From Nostoc carneum NIES-2107 (GTDB lineage Bacteria > Cyanobacteriota > Cyanobacteriia > Cyanobacteriales > Nostocaceae): a stretch of DNA of 64,000 nt. The stretch covers positions 6,342,908 to 6,406,907 of the forward strand of contig AP018180.1 of NCBI GenBank assembly GCA_002368155.1. Reading direction: 5' to 3'. Positions 46,844 through 56,583 of the stretch are shown here, piece by piece. Each line of letters begins with the position of its first letter. Positions within the stretch are counted from its first letter, which is position 1. Made by a program: the position numbers and the translations under genes. Under the pieces are notes generated by a model that was not told where the DNA came from, did not search any database, and worked only from the letters and a program-made list of their open reading frames with translations.

Positions 46844-47560
46844 CTACCATGTTAACTTACTAGTTGCTGCCAATAACAGGGGGTGCGACCACCAAAGCAA
46901 TGCCACAAAAATTGCTACTCCTAAATAGGCAGGACGGAGAAATTCTTGCAATTTCAGAGATTGACGACCGTCAATAATTGCTAACAAGGGAATAATTGAA
47001 GTCCGTTGTTTCACAATTTCAAAAGCTTCACCATAGCGTTGAGTGAGACGGCGATCCCCGTGCCAAACACCAAACAAGTGATGCAGCACCAAACCAATCG
47101 AGGTAACTAGAGTAAAGGTGGTACCTAACCAGAGGGTATGGGCAACACACCAAATTATTTGTCCTACCATTTGGGGATGACGGGAGATGCGAATAATTCC
47201 TGTTTCGTAAAGATGAACCTCAGGCTTTTGGATAGCGGCAATTTCTAGTAGATTGAAGGTAGCAGGATATAAAAATATAAAAGAAATCGCCGACAGCACC
47301 CAAACTAAAATTTGTACCCCAGGTACATCTTGCACCTGCCAAAGTTGCAAACCATCATAACGGTGATTAAAAAAGTAAATAATTAATATTACAGCCAAAG
47401 GCAGGCTGACTAAGGCAAATAAAATCCGATAAAGCCTTGGGCCAATGTATTTTTCTGCCACAGGCCGTAAAGCAGCACCACCACTGTGCGCGATCGCAAA
47501 AACTAACTGTAACCCCAATATGACAAAATGACTGGGGGTTAACCAAGAAGTCAGCATCAT
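46844..47560 (-). CDS. NnrU-family membrane protein (Z-ISO-like)
   Basis: A 238-residue integral membrane protein with about six helices. NnrU features include a histidine in the first helix (FAIAHSGGAALRPVAE) and RISRHPQMVGQIIWCVAHTL with further histidines able to bind haem. Plant 15-cis-zeta-carotene isomerase (Z-ISO) belongs to this family, and cyanobacterial homologues have been considered candidates for that role. Denitrification-linked NnrU is less likely in this organism. It is divergent from rbcR across about 220 bp. Confidence 0.82.
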   Translation of the reverse strand: MMLTSWLTPSHFVILGLQLVFAIAHSGGAALRPVAEKYIGPRLYRILFALVSLPLAVILIIYFFNHRYDGLQLWQVQDVPGVQILVWVLSAISFIFLYPATFNLLEIAAIQKPEVHLYETGIIRISRHPQMVGQIIWCVAHTLWLGTTFTLVTSIGLVLHHLFGVWHGDRRLTQRYGEAFEIVKQRTSIIPLLAIIDGRQSLKLQEFLRPAYLGVAIFVALLWWSHPLLLAATSKLTW

Positions 47561-47777
47561 AACTTATACGTAGGTGAAGTAAATTAAAGAAAACTTAGAT
47601 CAGTACCACAAATACCACAAAGTATTCAAAAGGGGACTTTAGTCAAGATGTTGTGCTACTGTCTGTTTCGAGTCAATCTTCCCAGTTTAAGATGCAATTA
47701 ATCACACTGATCAAGGTCAGTGTGCAATGCCGATTTCTTGCTAAAGCCGCTCCTTTCTTGTTTGTAGGTTTAGCCTT

Positions 47778-48791
47778 ATGTCTGACCTTCCTTTCACTTT
47801 AGATCAGTTACGTATCCTCAAAGCGATCGCCCTAGAAGGGAGCTTCAAGCGCGCCGCTGATAGTCTTTATGTCTCTCAACCTGCTGTCAGTTTACAAGTG
47901 CAAAACTTAGAACGGCAGCTAGATGTACCTTTATTTGACCGTGGAGGACGACGTGCTCAATTAACAGAAGCTGGACATTTACTTCTCAGTTATGGGGAAA
48001 AAATCCTGAGCCTGTGTCAAGAAACCTGTCGCGCTATTGAAGATTTGCAAAATCTCCAGGGTGGCACTTTGATTGTCGGTGCTTCTCAAACCACCGGTAC
48101 CTACCTGCTACCGAAGATGATTGGGATGTTTAGACAAAAATATCCTGATGTGGCAGTACAATTACATGTCCATTCAACGCGGCGCACTGCTTGGAGTGTC
48201 GCTAACGGACAGGTGGATTTAGCAATTATTGGTGGCGAGATTCCTGGGGAATTAGCCGAGTCTTTGGAAATTCTTCCCTACGCCGAAGATGAACTGGTGC
48301 TGATATTACCTGTCTTTCATCCCTTAACCAAACTGGAAACTATTCAAAAAGAAGACCTTTATAAACTCCAATTCATTGCTCTAGATTCCCAATCCACGAT
48401 CCGCAAAGTTATTGACCAAGTACTAGCACGCTGTGAGATTGATACTAGGCGGTTTAAAATCGAAATGGAATTAAATTCCATAGAAGCCATTAAGAATGCC
48501 GTGCAATCGGGTTTAGGGGCAGCTTTTGTTTCCACCTCCGCCATTGCAAAAGAGTTACAAATGGGCGTATTGCACTGTGCCCCGATTGAAGGGGTGGTTG
48601 TCAAGCGCACACTTTGGCTGATTTTTAATCCTAATCGCTATCGCTCGAAGGCAGCAGAGGCATTTAGTCAGGAAATCTTGCCCCAGTTTGCTACCCCAGG
48701 ATGGAACCACAATATGTTAAAATTGGCACAAAAAAATTTAATGGTCAATACATTGGATGCAGTAATACCAAACTCCACTGACGAAGACTAA
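47778..48791 (+). CDS. rbcR: LysR-type regulator RbcR/PacR
   Basis: A 337-residue LysR regulator. The helix-turn-helix reads [20 protein letters not shown], then [19 protein letters not shown]; the effector domain follows. The sequence matches what I remember of cyanobacterial RbcR (plastid Ycf30), which controls Calvin-cycle genes; the Anabaena form (All3953) was named PacR, a global regulator of photosynthetic carbon assimilation. Context agrees: ndhF/ndhD and NnrU on one side and a devH-like gene on the other, as in PCC 7120. The effector is probably a Calvin-cycle metabolite, by analogy. Confidence 0.88.
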   Translation: MSDLPFTLDQLRILKAIALEGSFKRAADSLYVSQPAVSLQVQNLERQLDVPLFDRGGRRAQLTEAGHLLLSYGEKILSLCQETCRAIEDLQNLQGGTLIVGASQTTGTYLLPKMIGMFRQKYPDVAVQLHVHSTRRTAWSVANGQVDLAIIGGEIPGELAESLEILPYAEDELVLILPVFHPLTKLETIQKEDLYKLQFIALDSQSTIRKVIDQVLARCEIDTRRFKIEMELNSIEAIKNAVQSGLGAAFVSTSAIAKELQMGVLHCAPIEGVVVKRTLWLIFNPNRYRSKAAEAFSQEILPQFATPGWNHNMLKLAQKNLMVNTLDAVIPNSTDED

Positions 48792-48796
48792 CCTCT

Positions 48797-48836
48797 GGTC
48801 ATTAGTTATTAGTCATTAGTCATTAGTCATTAGTTA
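48797..48836. repeat. Tandem TTAGTCA heptamers
   Basis: Four to five TTAGTCA-like units (GTCATTAGTTATTAGTCATT and on) follow the rbcR stop. They are of the STRR type seen elsewhere in the window. Confidence 0.75.
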
Positions 48837-49015
48837 AAAAGACTATTACCGCTGCCTGAGAAATCCAAAGAGCCAGTGCGTTAGGTCACTTAATTTGGAA
48901 AAACTGACACTCACAAGACTTTGATTCTAGGCTCTACCACTGTGTTGAAAAATAACTTGATTGACGCACGCTGTACTATGGACTACTGACTATGGACTAT
49001 TGACAAATAACTAAA

Positions 49016-50413
49016 ATGGAAGTTTACTGCACTCGTCCACGCTGTCCACGTCCTCAAAACTATTTTGCGGATTTGGATGATCACACGACGCTCAAAACAG
49101 CACAACAAAAATACTGCACTGCCTGTGGAATGCCATTGATGCTAGATGGCCGCTATGTGCCCATCAAGTTGTTAGGCAGAGGCGGTTTCGGAGCAGCATT
49201 TTTGGCACTCGACCGCCGGATTCCTGGAATGCGTCAATGTGTAGTTAAGCAGTTTCAACCTACAGGGAATTTAACATCGACTCAACTGCATCTAGCACAA
49301 CAGTTATTTGAAAGAGAAGCAGAAGTTTTAGCCCATATAGGCAACGAACACGACCAAATACCGGATTTATTTGCTTTTTTTCCGATTACAGTTCAAGGCT
49401 TGCAACCAGGACAGCAAGACCAGTTCTTTTATTTAGTACAAGAATATATTAATGGAGAAAATCTTGAGGAAGAATTAATTAAAAAAAGTAAATTCTCCGA
49501 ACAAGAAGTTTTCGAGGTACTGCAAGAAATTCTCAAGGTACTGAAGTTTGTTCATGAACGAGGCATTATCCACAGAGATATTAAACCCTCTAACATTATG
49601 CGCCGTCGTGACGGCAAACTTTTTTTATTAGATTTTGGTGCAGTTAAGCAAGTAACTAATTCTCCAGCTGGTGCTTCCACAGGAATTTATTCTATGGGAT
49701 TTGCACCACCTGAGCAGATGGCTGGGAATCAGGTTTTCCCCTCTACAGATTTATATGCTTTAGCTGTAACTGTTCTGACTTTACTGACTGGTCAAGAAGC
49801 AACTAAGTTATTTGATGGCTATAGTAATCAGTGGATCTGGCGCACGCTAGTCAATGTGCAACCGCGTCTAGCGGAGATTTTAGATAAGATGTTACTACCT
49901 GCTGCCAATCAACGCTTTCAGTCAGCACAAGAAGTTTTAGATGCACTGGCTGGAATTAACACATCAAAGTTAACGCCACCAACACAAATTTCACCCAAAT
50001 TGCGGAAATCACCGCCAGGCAAAAGTTCGCGTGCTGCTGTTTCACAATCGCTACCACCAGTAGCAGCTTTTTCGACCTGGGAATTATTGGCAGGAGCAGC
50101 CTTTAGCGGGTTTGAAGGTGCATTAATTGCGATCGCTGTTTTTAGTTTGTTAAATAACTTAATCACTACTCTCAGTATTTCTGCTTTGATTTTGGGGATG
50201 CTAATTTTCGCCCAAACTAGAAGGTGGATTGAAAAATTAGATTTATTAATTATTCCCGGAATTACTTTTGCGATTATCTTTTTTCTGCCTTTATTACGCA
50301 GTGAACTTGGTATTCAGCAAGTAGTTGTATTAGCAGTTGCTGCTGCCTTAGTCAGTATTGCCTTAACAGCTTTATTTCGGTTGATTTACAAATTACTTTC
50401 CTTAATTCTGTAA
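49016..50413 (+). CDS. Ser/Thr protein kinase with N-terminal Cys-rich motif and C-terminal membrane helices
   Basis: A 465-residue Hanks-type kinase. Residues 5-43 hold cysteines CTRPRC and CTACG, a probable zinc ribbon common in cyanobacterial kinases. The kinase core has LLGRGGFGAAF, catalytic IIHRDIKPSNIM and LDFGAVKQ. After a Pro/Ser linker, about four hydrophobic helices (residues 345-460) anchor it in a membrane. No sensor domain is visible outside. It lies between rbcR and two PstS-like genes on the same strand, and may phosphorylate a local target, but nothing shows this. Confidence 0.9.
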   Translation: MEVYCTRPRCPRPQNYFADLDDHTTLKTAQQKYCTACGMPLMLDGRYVPIKLLGRGGFGAAFLALDRRIPGMRQCVVKQFQPTGNLTSTQLHLAQQLFEREAEVLAHIGNEHDQIPDLFAFFPITVQGLQPGQQDQFFYLVQEYINGENLEEELIKKSKFSEQEVFEVLQEILKVLKFVHERGIIHRDIKPSNIMRRRDGKLFLLDFGAVKQVTNSPAGASTGIYSMGFAPPEQMAGNQVFPSTDLYALAVTVLTLLTGQEATKLFDGYSNQWIWRTLVNVQPRLAEILDKMLLPAANQRFQSAQEVLDALAGINTSKLTPPTQISPKLRKSPPGKSSRAAVSQSLPPVAAFSTWELLAGAAFSGFEGALIAIAVFSLLNNLITTLSISALILGMLIFAQTRRWIEKLDLLIIPGITFAIIFFLPLLRSELGIQQVVVLAVAAALVSIALTALFRLIYKLLSLIL

Positions 50414-51091
50414 ACCATTAGCAGTCTGATGAAATTCATTTCAGCGGTTAGCTATTTTACAATTTATTACACTTTATTAAAGCAGCTTAATAAGCTGCAA
50501 ATTATTTATTTTTTAATATTTAATGCAGCGAATAACAATCAAAGCTTAACCTTCTGTTAACCTCTAAACATCTTCAAAATGGGACATTGCCTGTATATCC
50601 ACAAATCAAAACTACAACTATGTCGCCACGGAACGGAACGAATGAAACTGGTGTTTTGGTTTTAGCTTTGACCATCACACTAGGGTTAGTGGGTGTTGTA
50701 TTTTGGTGGTTGGCTAACAAATCTGGTGTAATTGAGAGTTTTAGGAATACTTCCCACCAAGTTGTTCAGCCGCAGAATGACATTGCTCAAACAAAAAATG
50801 CTTTTCCTTCCGGATTATTTAGTTATGGGGGAAGTACGACTTGGGCTCCCATTCGCAAAGAAGTAGAACCAAAGATGCAAAAGCTATGGCCCCAGTTTCA
50901 ATTACGTTACACAGATCCCACTACTGGTGCGCCTGGATCTGGTACTGGGATTAAAATGCTGTTGGATAACCAACTGGCTTTTTCTCAGTCATCTCGCTCA
51001 TTGAAAGATGAGGAATACCAGAAGGCTCAACAACGGGGATTTAAACTCAAAGAAATTCCAGTAGCAATTGATGGGATTGCGATCGCAGTTC

Positions 51092-52500
51092 ACCCCAGGT
51101 TCACCATCACCCTTGCGACCTAAAAAGCCACCAAGACTGGCAATCATCCGTACTGCTTGGCGTAAAGATGGTGGCTGAACTGGTGGAATAGGATTTTTAT
51201 TGATAGTGGCACATAAAGATTGCCATTCGTTCGGTTCTAAAACTGTGTCACAAGGCGGGTCGGGATGAACTCGTGCTTCATAAGTCAGCCATAATAAACG
51301 CCATGCCACAATTGAGTAGGTGGCTAATGCCATATTTATGCGCCGAGCAGTTTCGAGTTGTAATTTTTCAATTCCACAGCCACTTTTTAAAGCATAGTGA
51401 TAGCGTTCTATTAACCAACGATATGTGTACCATTTCACACAACGGGCTGCATCTTCTAAATCATTAATCTTCAGACTAGTAATCAACAACCAACTAATTG
51501 GATCAATCCCCGCTGGCGGGTTTTCTTCAAGTGCCAGAATCACTTGTAACTTCACAGGTTTTAGCTGCTGCCGACCGATGTGATGTAATGGTACTTGAAT
51601 ATCAAAAGTTGCGAACCTAATTGTTAAATTTGCGCTTCTAGCGCTATGTTCTGGATTGCGTTTAACTTCTACTGTTAGAGTACCGCAGGCTTCGGTTTGT
51701 CTGATGGCAAGGTGTAGATATTTTGCACAATGGTCTACTTTACGATTGTGAGTACCACGAATCAGTAAATCTGAGTTTTCTGGGCGTTTGAGGCTGAATA
51801 AGTCAAATATATCTGCCTCGGAATCTCCTATTGTTACTATTTGAATTTCTTTTGGTATCAACGTTTGTGTTGCTGATAATCCATCTAACCAACGTTGACT
51901 TTCTTTTTCTTGTGTTTCTCGTTGACGGCGTTTTTTCGCAATTCCTAGATTTTCTGCTTCTCTAGACCAAACCTGTTGATCAATAATTCCCAGTGGTACT
52001 CCTTTAATTGTCGCTGCAAATGTTGAATGTACCTTTAAGCCTGATGATTTCCTATGGTCGAGATAACCAATACCACTTGTTGCTGGATGGTTTGTTAAGT
52101 CTATATTTGTTGTGTCTTGAATTGCCAATATTACTTGATGTTCTTTAATTCTTTCAATTGTACTTTTGATGTGGGCATTCCGGATATCTGATGGCTGAAA
52201 ATATGGTGAATTCCAAAAATCATACGCTGCACTTGTCGCCGCTATATCTCCACAAGCTTGAGGTACGCTACTAGCTGGCTGGGATGCTAAGTCTTCCACA
52301 ATACGTATTAGCCGTTTGTTTCTCCTTGCATCCCCTAAGTCTGCCTGTTGTAATTCTGACTCTGCCCATTTTTGCATGATGCGTCATCACCCACAACTAT
52401 ATTTTCCCTCAAAACTATACCCATCAACCGTTTCGGTCTAATTTTAAGTATTTTGTCTGTTTGTTAAGAAAGATCCGGGTAATGGATAGGTTTAGAAGAG
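51092..52500 (-). mobile_element. IS4-family (Tn5/IS50-like) insertion sequence, 3'-truncated
   Basis: The element is marked by its transposase gene. The left boundary (51091-51098) is where PstS-like sequence switches to transposase sequence; the transposase is cut there, so that IS end and its inverted repeat are lost. The right boundary is placed near 52480-52500 by where PstS homology resumes. No target duplication can be shown. It is probably immobile on its own. Confidence 0.8.
51098..52377 (-). pseudogene. Tn5-like transposase, C-terminally truncated
   Basis: A DDE transposase of the IS4 family. The N-terminal Tn5-type DNA-binding region is QKWAESELQQADLGDARRNK. Catalytic aspartates are in AIQDTTNIDL and IGDSEADIFD. 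The Y-R-E-K signature is intact: YTYRWLIERYHYALK. The protein is complete to GGFLGRKGDGEPG. The reading frame then runs on to 50998, but those last 33 residues are antisense of the PstS-like gene, so the true C-terminus (some 25-45 residues) is missing. Confidence 0.88.
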
Positions 52501-52935
52501 GGAGGCACTATCGAATTTTTCGATCAGAATGTTATGGCAGGTGAAAAATTTGCTGCCAATGTCAAGTTTATCGCCACTACAACTCAAGCTTTAAAGGAAG
52601 TCGCCAAGAATCCAGGCGCAATTTATTATGCTTCTGCTCCGGAAGTAGTTGGACAATGTAGTGTTCAACCTTTACCCCTGGGACGGACATCAGATCAACT
52701 CATTCCACCTTACAAAAAACCTTTTGTTCCTCTAGAACAGTGTCCGCAACAGCGTAACCAGATAAATGCCACTGCCTTTCAAAAAGCTGAATACCCGATT
52801 ACTAGGCGGTTATTTGTAATTGTGAAACAAAATGGACAAGGCGATCAGCAAGCTGGAGAAGCTTATGCTAATTGGCTACTGACACCTCAAGGTCAAGAAT
52901 TAATTGCTAAAGCTGGATTTGTCAGAATTCGCTAA

Positions 52936-53390
52936 TAAAATATTTGTTATTGATTACACTCTCAAACAGCTAATAAATTTTGGATATTAGATTTACGCTC
53001 AGCCTTCTTCAAGCTTTGAAGCCCAAAATATTAAATTATATTTCAGTGATTTCCCCAGTTAAAAATATAGCGGTTCTCACTTCCGTGCCATACAATCTGG
53101 CAAGGACAAGGAATTAGTGCAGTAGGGATTATTCAACCCAAAATCACGCCACTGGCTACAACGCGGGAAATCTCCGCCACACAGTGGCTCAAAAATCTTA
53201 CAATTTTCTCCTACCTATTCCCTAAAATTCAACAACACATTAAAACTTAAAAACTCAGATTCTGTCAAAGCTTCTTAATTTTGAATTGTGTTTGCCTTTG
53301 GTATTCCCTTAGCGTCGCTTCTTTGTCAGGAGAAGAGTATTTTGAATTGGTATCACACTTGTATTTAATCGACATACAGGCTAATGTGCT
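52936..53390. other. Intergenic region with a start-less open stretch
   Basis: About 455 bp. An uninterrupted 60-codon stretch at 53071-53250 reads IWQGQGISAVGIIQPKITPL and so on but has no start codon and a stop directly before it. It may be a gene remnant; I cannot name the family. The promoter of the intact PstS-like gene must lie after it. Confidence 0.4.
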
Positions 53391-54437
53391 ATGTCTCAAA
53401 AAAATGAAACACCTATTCTGGTTTTATCTCTATTAATTACCGTTGGGTTAGTAGCTGGCGGTTTTTGGTGGTTTACCAGAAATAATAATTTTAAGCTTAA
53501 TCAAAGTATTTCTAAAAATACAAATCAGCCCCAGGCGGCAACAGAAAAACCTAGTGGCAAAACTTTTGCTAATGTTCAAAATGTCCCTACAGGATTATTT
53601 AACTATGGAGGCAGCACATCTTGGGCACCAATTCGGCTGACGGTTGACTCAGCAATTACAGCTACCAAACCTGAGTTTCGCTTGCGTTATGTAGAGCCTA
53701 GCAATGCAGCTCCTGGTACTGGTACTGGTATACAGTCACTCATTGATGGTCAACTAGCTTTTGCTCAATCCTCTAGACCACTTTTAGATCAAGAGTTAAG
53801 CCGTGCTCAACAACGGGGTTTTAGCCTCAATCAAATTCCCGTGGCAATCGATGGGTTAGCTGTAGCAGTTAATGCCAACCTCAATATACCAGGTCTGACT
53901 TTAGACCAACTGAAGTCTATTTACACAGGCAAGATTAATAATTGGAGCCAGGTTGGGGGGCCAAATCTTCCCATTAAGCCTTACTCTCGCCGCATAAATG
54001 ATGGCGGGACAGTAGAGCTTTTTGTCCAAGACATCTTGGGTGGTCAATCTTTCGGATCGCAGGTGGAATTTGTCTCCACAACCACCCAAGCCTTGCAAAA
54101 ACTGGCTGGTAGTCCTGGCGGTATCTATTACGCTTCTGCCCCAGAGGTGGTTACTCAATGCTCAATTAGACCCTTGCCGTTGGGGCGGACGCAAGGGGCA
54201 TACGTTGCTCCTTACCAAGAACCATTTGTCCTCCCGACTGAATGTCCTGGTAAACGAAACAAATTGAACATTGAGGCTTTCCAATCCGGAAAATACCCGA
54301 TTACACGCAATCTGTTTGTGGTGGTCAAACAGACTGGTCAAACCGAGCAGCAAGCAGGTGTTGCTTATGCCAACTTACTTTTAACTGAGCAGGGGCAGGA
54401 ATTGATTACCCAAGCTGGGTTTGTCAGAATTCGCTGA
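53391..54437 (+). CDS. PstS-like (PBP type II) substrate-binding protein
   Basis: A 348-residue protein of the phosphate-binding-protein family. It starts with a membrane anchor (ILVLSLLITVGLVAGGFWWF, residues 9-28) and a polar linker. The binding domain follows: FNYGGSTSWAPIR, GTGTGIQSLIDGQLAFAQSS, VAIDGLAVAV, IYTGKINNWSQVGG and SRRINDGGTVELF. These are typical anion-contact segments of PstS/SphX-like proteins. It is a close paralogue of the disrupted gene upstream. No permease or ATPase gene is here, so a sensor or scavenging role is as likely as transport. Confidence 0.88.
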   Translation: MSQKNETPILVLSLLITVGLVAGGFWWFTRNNNFKLNQSISKNTNQPQAATEKPSGKTFANVQNVPTGLFNYGGSTSWAPIRLTVDSAITATKPEFRLRYVEPSNAAPGTGTGIQSLIDGQLAFAQSSRPLLDQELSRAQQRGFSLNQIPVAIDGLAVAVNANLNIPGLTLDQLKSIYTGKINNWSQVGGPNLPIKPYSRRINDGGTVELFVQDILGGQSFGSQVEFVSTTTQALQKLAGSPGGIYYASAPEVVTQCSIRPLPLGRTQGAYVAPYQEPFVLPTECPGKRNKLNIEAFQSGKYPITRNLFVVVKQTGQTEQQAGVAYANLLLTEQGQELITQAGFVRIR

Positions 54438-54465
54438 CACCTGCTATTGATAGCAGATCTGAGCT

Positions 54466-55224
54466 TTAGCTAGCTCGATTAATCGACTCTGCTGGTAAGC
54501 AAATCAAATTATCCCCTTGGGTCAGGATTAAGCCACGCTGACGTAATTTGCCCATCAACCGGGTAACAGTAACACGAGTTGAACCGATGGCACTACCAAT
54601 TTGGGCATGGGTCAAGGGGAAAGGCAGGCAATAGCCACGAATGACATCGGGGTCAGTTTCGCTCATTGCTGGCTCGCCGTATTCCTCAATTAACAAGGTG
54701 AGGAATCCTAAGAGACGGTCAATTGTGCGGCGTTGTCCCAAAGCACTCAGCCACAACAACTTACGTTGGTGCTGATAGCGGAAGGCATCCATAACTTCGC
54801 GACGGAAGTGGGGCCAGTTATCTAGGTCGTGCCAGTACATCCACAGCACCGCTGTTTGGTCTACATGAGCGTAAGCCTGGAGTGTGAATGGAGATTGAGC
54901 AACAATTTCAAACGGTTGTCCGGCTCCAACAAAACCCAAGAAAGCTTCTTCTGGGGTTCTGTTAATGCGTCGAGATGTTAACTGACTAGCAGTAGCGCTG
55001 ACTTGGGCGGTTCCTACCATCCGGATCGCACCCCTTTGCACCAAATATAGCAATCCAGGGCGAGCTGGAATGCGCTCATCTTTGCTGAAGGTGCGGCAGC
55101 GGTAGTGTTCTTGAGCCCAATCAAGAATTCGTTGCCAAGTCAAAAACGGACGTGAAGCCTCGGAAAAAGAGGATGGAGATTGCATAGGTAACAAAGAGCG
55201 TTCGGCTGAAGACAAAGACGACAT
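54466..55224 (-). CDS. devH: CRP/FNR-family regulator, probably DevH
   Basis: A 252-residue CRP-type protein: a cNMP-fold N-terminal domain (ARPGLLYLVQRGAIRMVG) and a C-terminal winged helix with HAQIGSAIGSTRVTVTRLMG, the same recognition helix type as NtcA. It is not NtcA itself, whose N-terminus differs. In PCC 7120, devH (alr3952), needed for the heterocyst glycolipid layer, lies tail-to-tail with pacR (all3953). Here the same orientation is kept with a kinase and PstS-like genes between, so DevH is the best name. The ATG at 55224 is preferred over the upstream TTG. Confidence 0.78.
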   Translation of the reverse strand: MSSLSSAERSLLPMQSPSSFSEASRPFLTWQRILDWAQEHYRCRTFSKDERIPARPGLLYLVQRGAIRMVGTAQVSATASQLTSRRINRTPEEAFLGFVGAGQPFEIVAQSPFTLQAYAHVDQTAVLWMYWHDLDNWPHFRREVMDAFRYQHQRKLLWLSALGQRRTIDRLLGFLTLLIEEYGEPAMSETDPDVIRGYCLPFPLTHAQIGSAIGSTRVTVTRLMGKLRQRGLILTQGDNLICLPAESINRAS

Positions 55225-55444
55225 AAAAAGGTGCAAGGAGTGTCTTTGTGTTGGCGAGTTCGGCTTAACGCCTAATAGCGCCAGCCATTCAAAGAATAGA
55301 AAGGAAATTACTCCCTACTCTTTTGTTATACTTCTTACTGTACAATGATGGTAGTAAAGTTTACCCTCTATTCATTGAATATTCATCAAATTTTATTCTA
55401 CTCTCATTTTTCTTTATCTAGAAGAAACTTATAACTTTTGATAG

Positions 55445-56404
55445 ATGACAGAAAATCGATACATTGGCGATAAAGCTGTCTTCATCGATAATTACGTGCA
55501 TTTGAATTTACTAGTTAGCAAATACACAGCTATAAAACAGTTAATATACAGTCATCTGCGGAAATCACTGAGTGTTTATACCTGTAACAAAGAATTAGAA
55601 AGCATAAAAGATGCGAAATTTCCTCTATATAAAGGTAGAGATGATAAAAGAATTTTATATATTTCGGGTGTAGCACTCAAGTTAGAAAAATCTCAGAATC
55701 AAAAATCTTTAGATATAGCTCAGGCGATCGCTGCTAATTTATCAGAGTCTGGCGGAGACGTTTTTCATGTCCAAATTGTTCCCCCTGGCTGGATTCATTT
55801 TGAATTAACTCATCCTGCTTTAGCAGCTTGGTTACAAAATCTGGCTATGGGAATTTTTCGGGAACGCAAAATCGCCAGCAATGAAAATCTTCCCGTTAGC
55901 AATTCAAGACGCTTATTTGCTGTACAATATGCCCATGCACGCTGTTGTTCGATGTTGCAACAGGCGCAGCGAGAAGGATTAATTAAACTGCAAGAAGTGC
56001 TTTTAGATACAGAAAAAAATATTGACCTGCAAAAAACATCACTCAGCAATTCAACATCAGCTTATTGGAGTGTTAGCTTTCCTAGTCCCATACCTTGGCT
56101 AGATAGCGAACAAAAACTTCGCCTCAATCACTCAGCTGAAGGTCGTCTGATTAATGAGTTAGTGCAAGTGGTAGATGATTTAGAGTGTCATGCTATTAAC
56201 AGCACAGTTAACTGGGAACAAGCTGCGCTGAATTTAAGCCAAGCCTGGGAAAACTTCTGGCGCGAGTGCCGCATTTGGGGCAAAGTCAAAACTACCTCAC
56301 CAGAACTAGCCCAAGCCAGATTGGGATTATTGATGGTGACTCAATCTGTGTTCAGGTTATTACTAGAAGAAAAACTGGGGTTGTTTGCTCCCAGAGAATT
56401 ATGA
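55445..56404 (+). CDS. Arginyl-tRNA-synthetase-derived protein without catalytic domain (DALR protein)
   Basis: A 319-residue protein built from the two ends of ArgRS. Residues about 85-130 resemble the ArgRS N-terminal domain (LDIAQAIAANLSESG, then VPPGWIHFELTHPALAAWLQ). Residues 165-319 resemble the DALR anticodon-binding domain: RLFAVQYAHARCCSMLQQAQ and the final LLLEEKLGLFAPREL. The HIGH and KMSKS catalytic core between these is absent. It cannot charge tRNA; binding tRNA-Arg or a regulatory role is possible. It is divergent from the devH-like gene. Confidence 0.82.
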   Translation: MTENRYIGDKAVFIDNYVHLNLLVSKYTAIKQLIYSHLRKSLSVYTCNKELESIKDAKFPLYKGRDDKRILYISGVALKLEKSQNQKSLDIAQAIAANLSESGGDVFHVQIVPPGWIHFELTHPALAAWLQNLAMGIFRERKIASNENLPVSNSRRLFAVQYAHARCCSMLQQAQREGLIKLQEVLLDTEKNIDLQKTSLSNSTSAYWSVSFPSPIPWLDSEQKLRLNHSAEGRLINELVQVVDDLECHAINSTVNWEQAALNLSQAWENFWRECRIWGKVKTTSPELAQARLGLLMVTQSVFRLLLEEKLGLFAPREL

Positions 56405-56583
56405 GAAAGTTTTCTTAATAAACTGTTAGGAAAAAATAAAGGTTAAAAGGCTCAGATATAAAGTTTTTCGCTGTTTCTCAAGCACAAAGTTATTCAGAAT
56501 AGGATTAAGATTTGAAAATGATCAATGGATGGATTTCTCAGTAAACCCACTAACAAAATCAATAAAAATTTACAAAGCAAATA

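Larger units (their letters stand above)
50620..52935 (+). pseudogene. PstS-like substrate-binding protein gene, interrupted by an IS and partly deleted
   Basis: The left part (50620 to about 51095) encodes MSPRNGTNETG, a membrane anchor and a phosphate-binding-protein-like domain up to VAIDGIAIAV. The right part (about 52500-52935) resumes at EEGGTIEFFDQNVMAGEKFA and runs to a normal end. The intact paralogue at 53391 shows that about 40 residues between these points are missing, so this is insertion plus deletion, not a clean insertion. The start is taken at the ATG at 50620, matching the paralogue. The product must be non-functional unless the left fragment has its own use. Confidence 0.88.

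Noticed and set aside
54466-55224. NtcA as the identity of the CRP-family gene
   Set aside because: The recognition helix is similar, but the N-terminal domain and length differ clearly from NtcA as I remember it.
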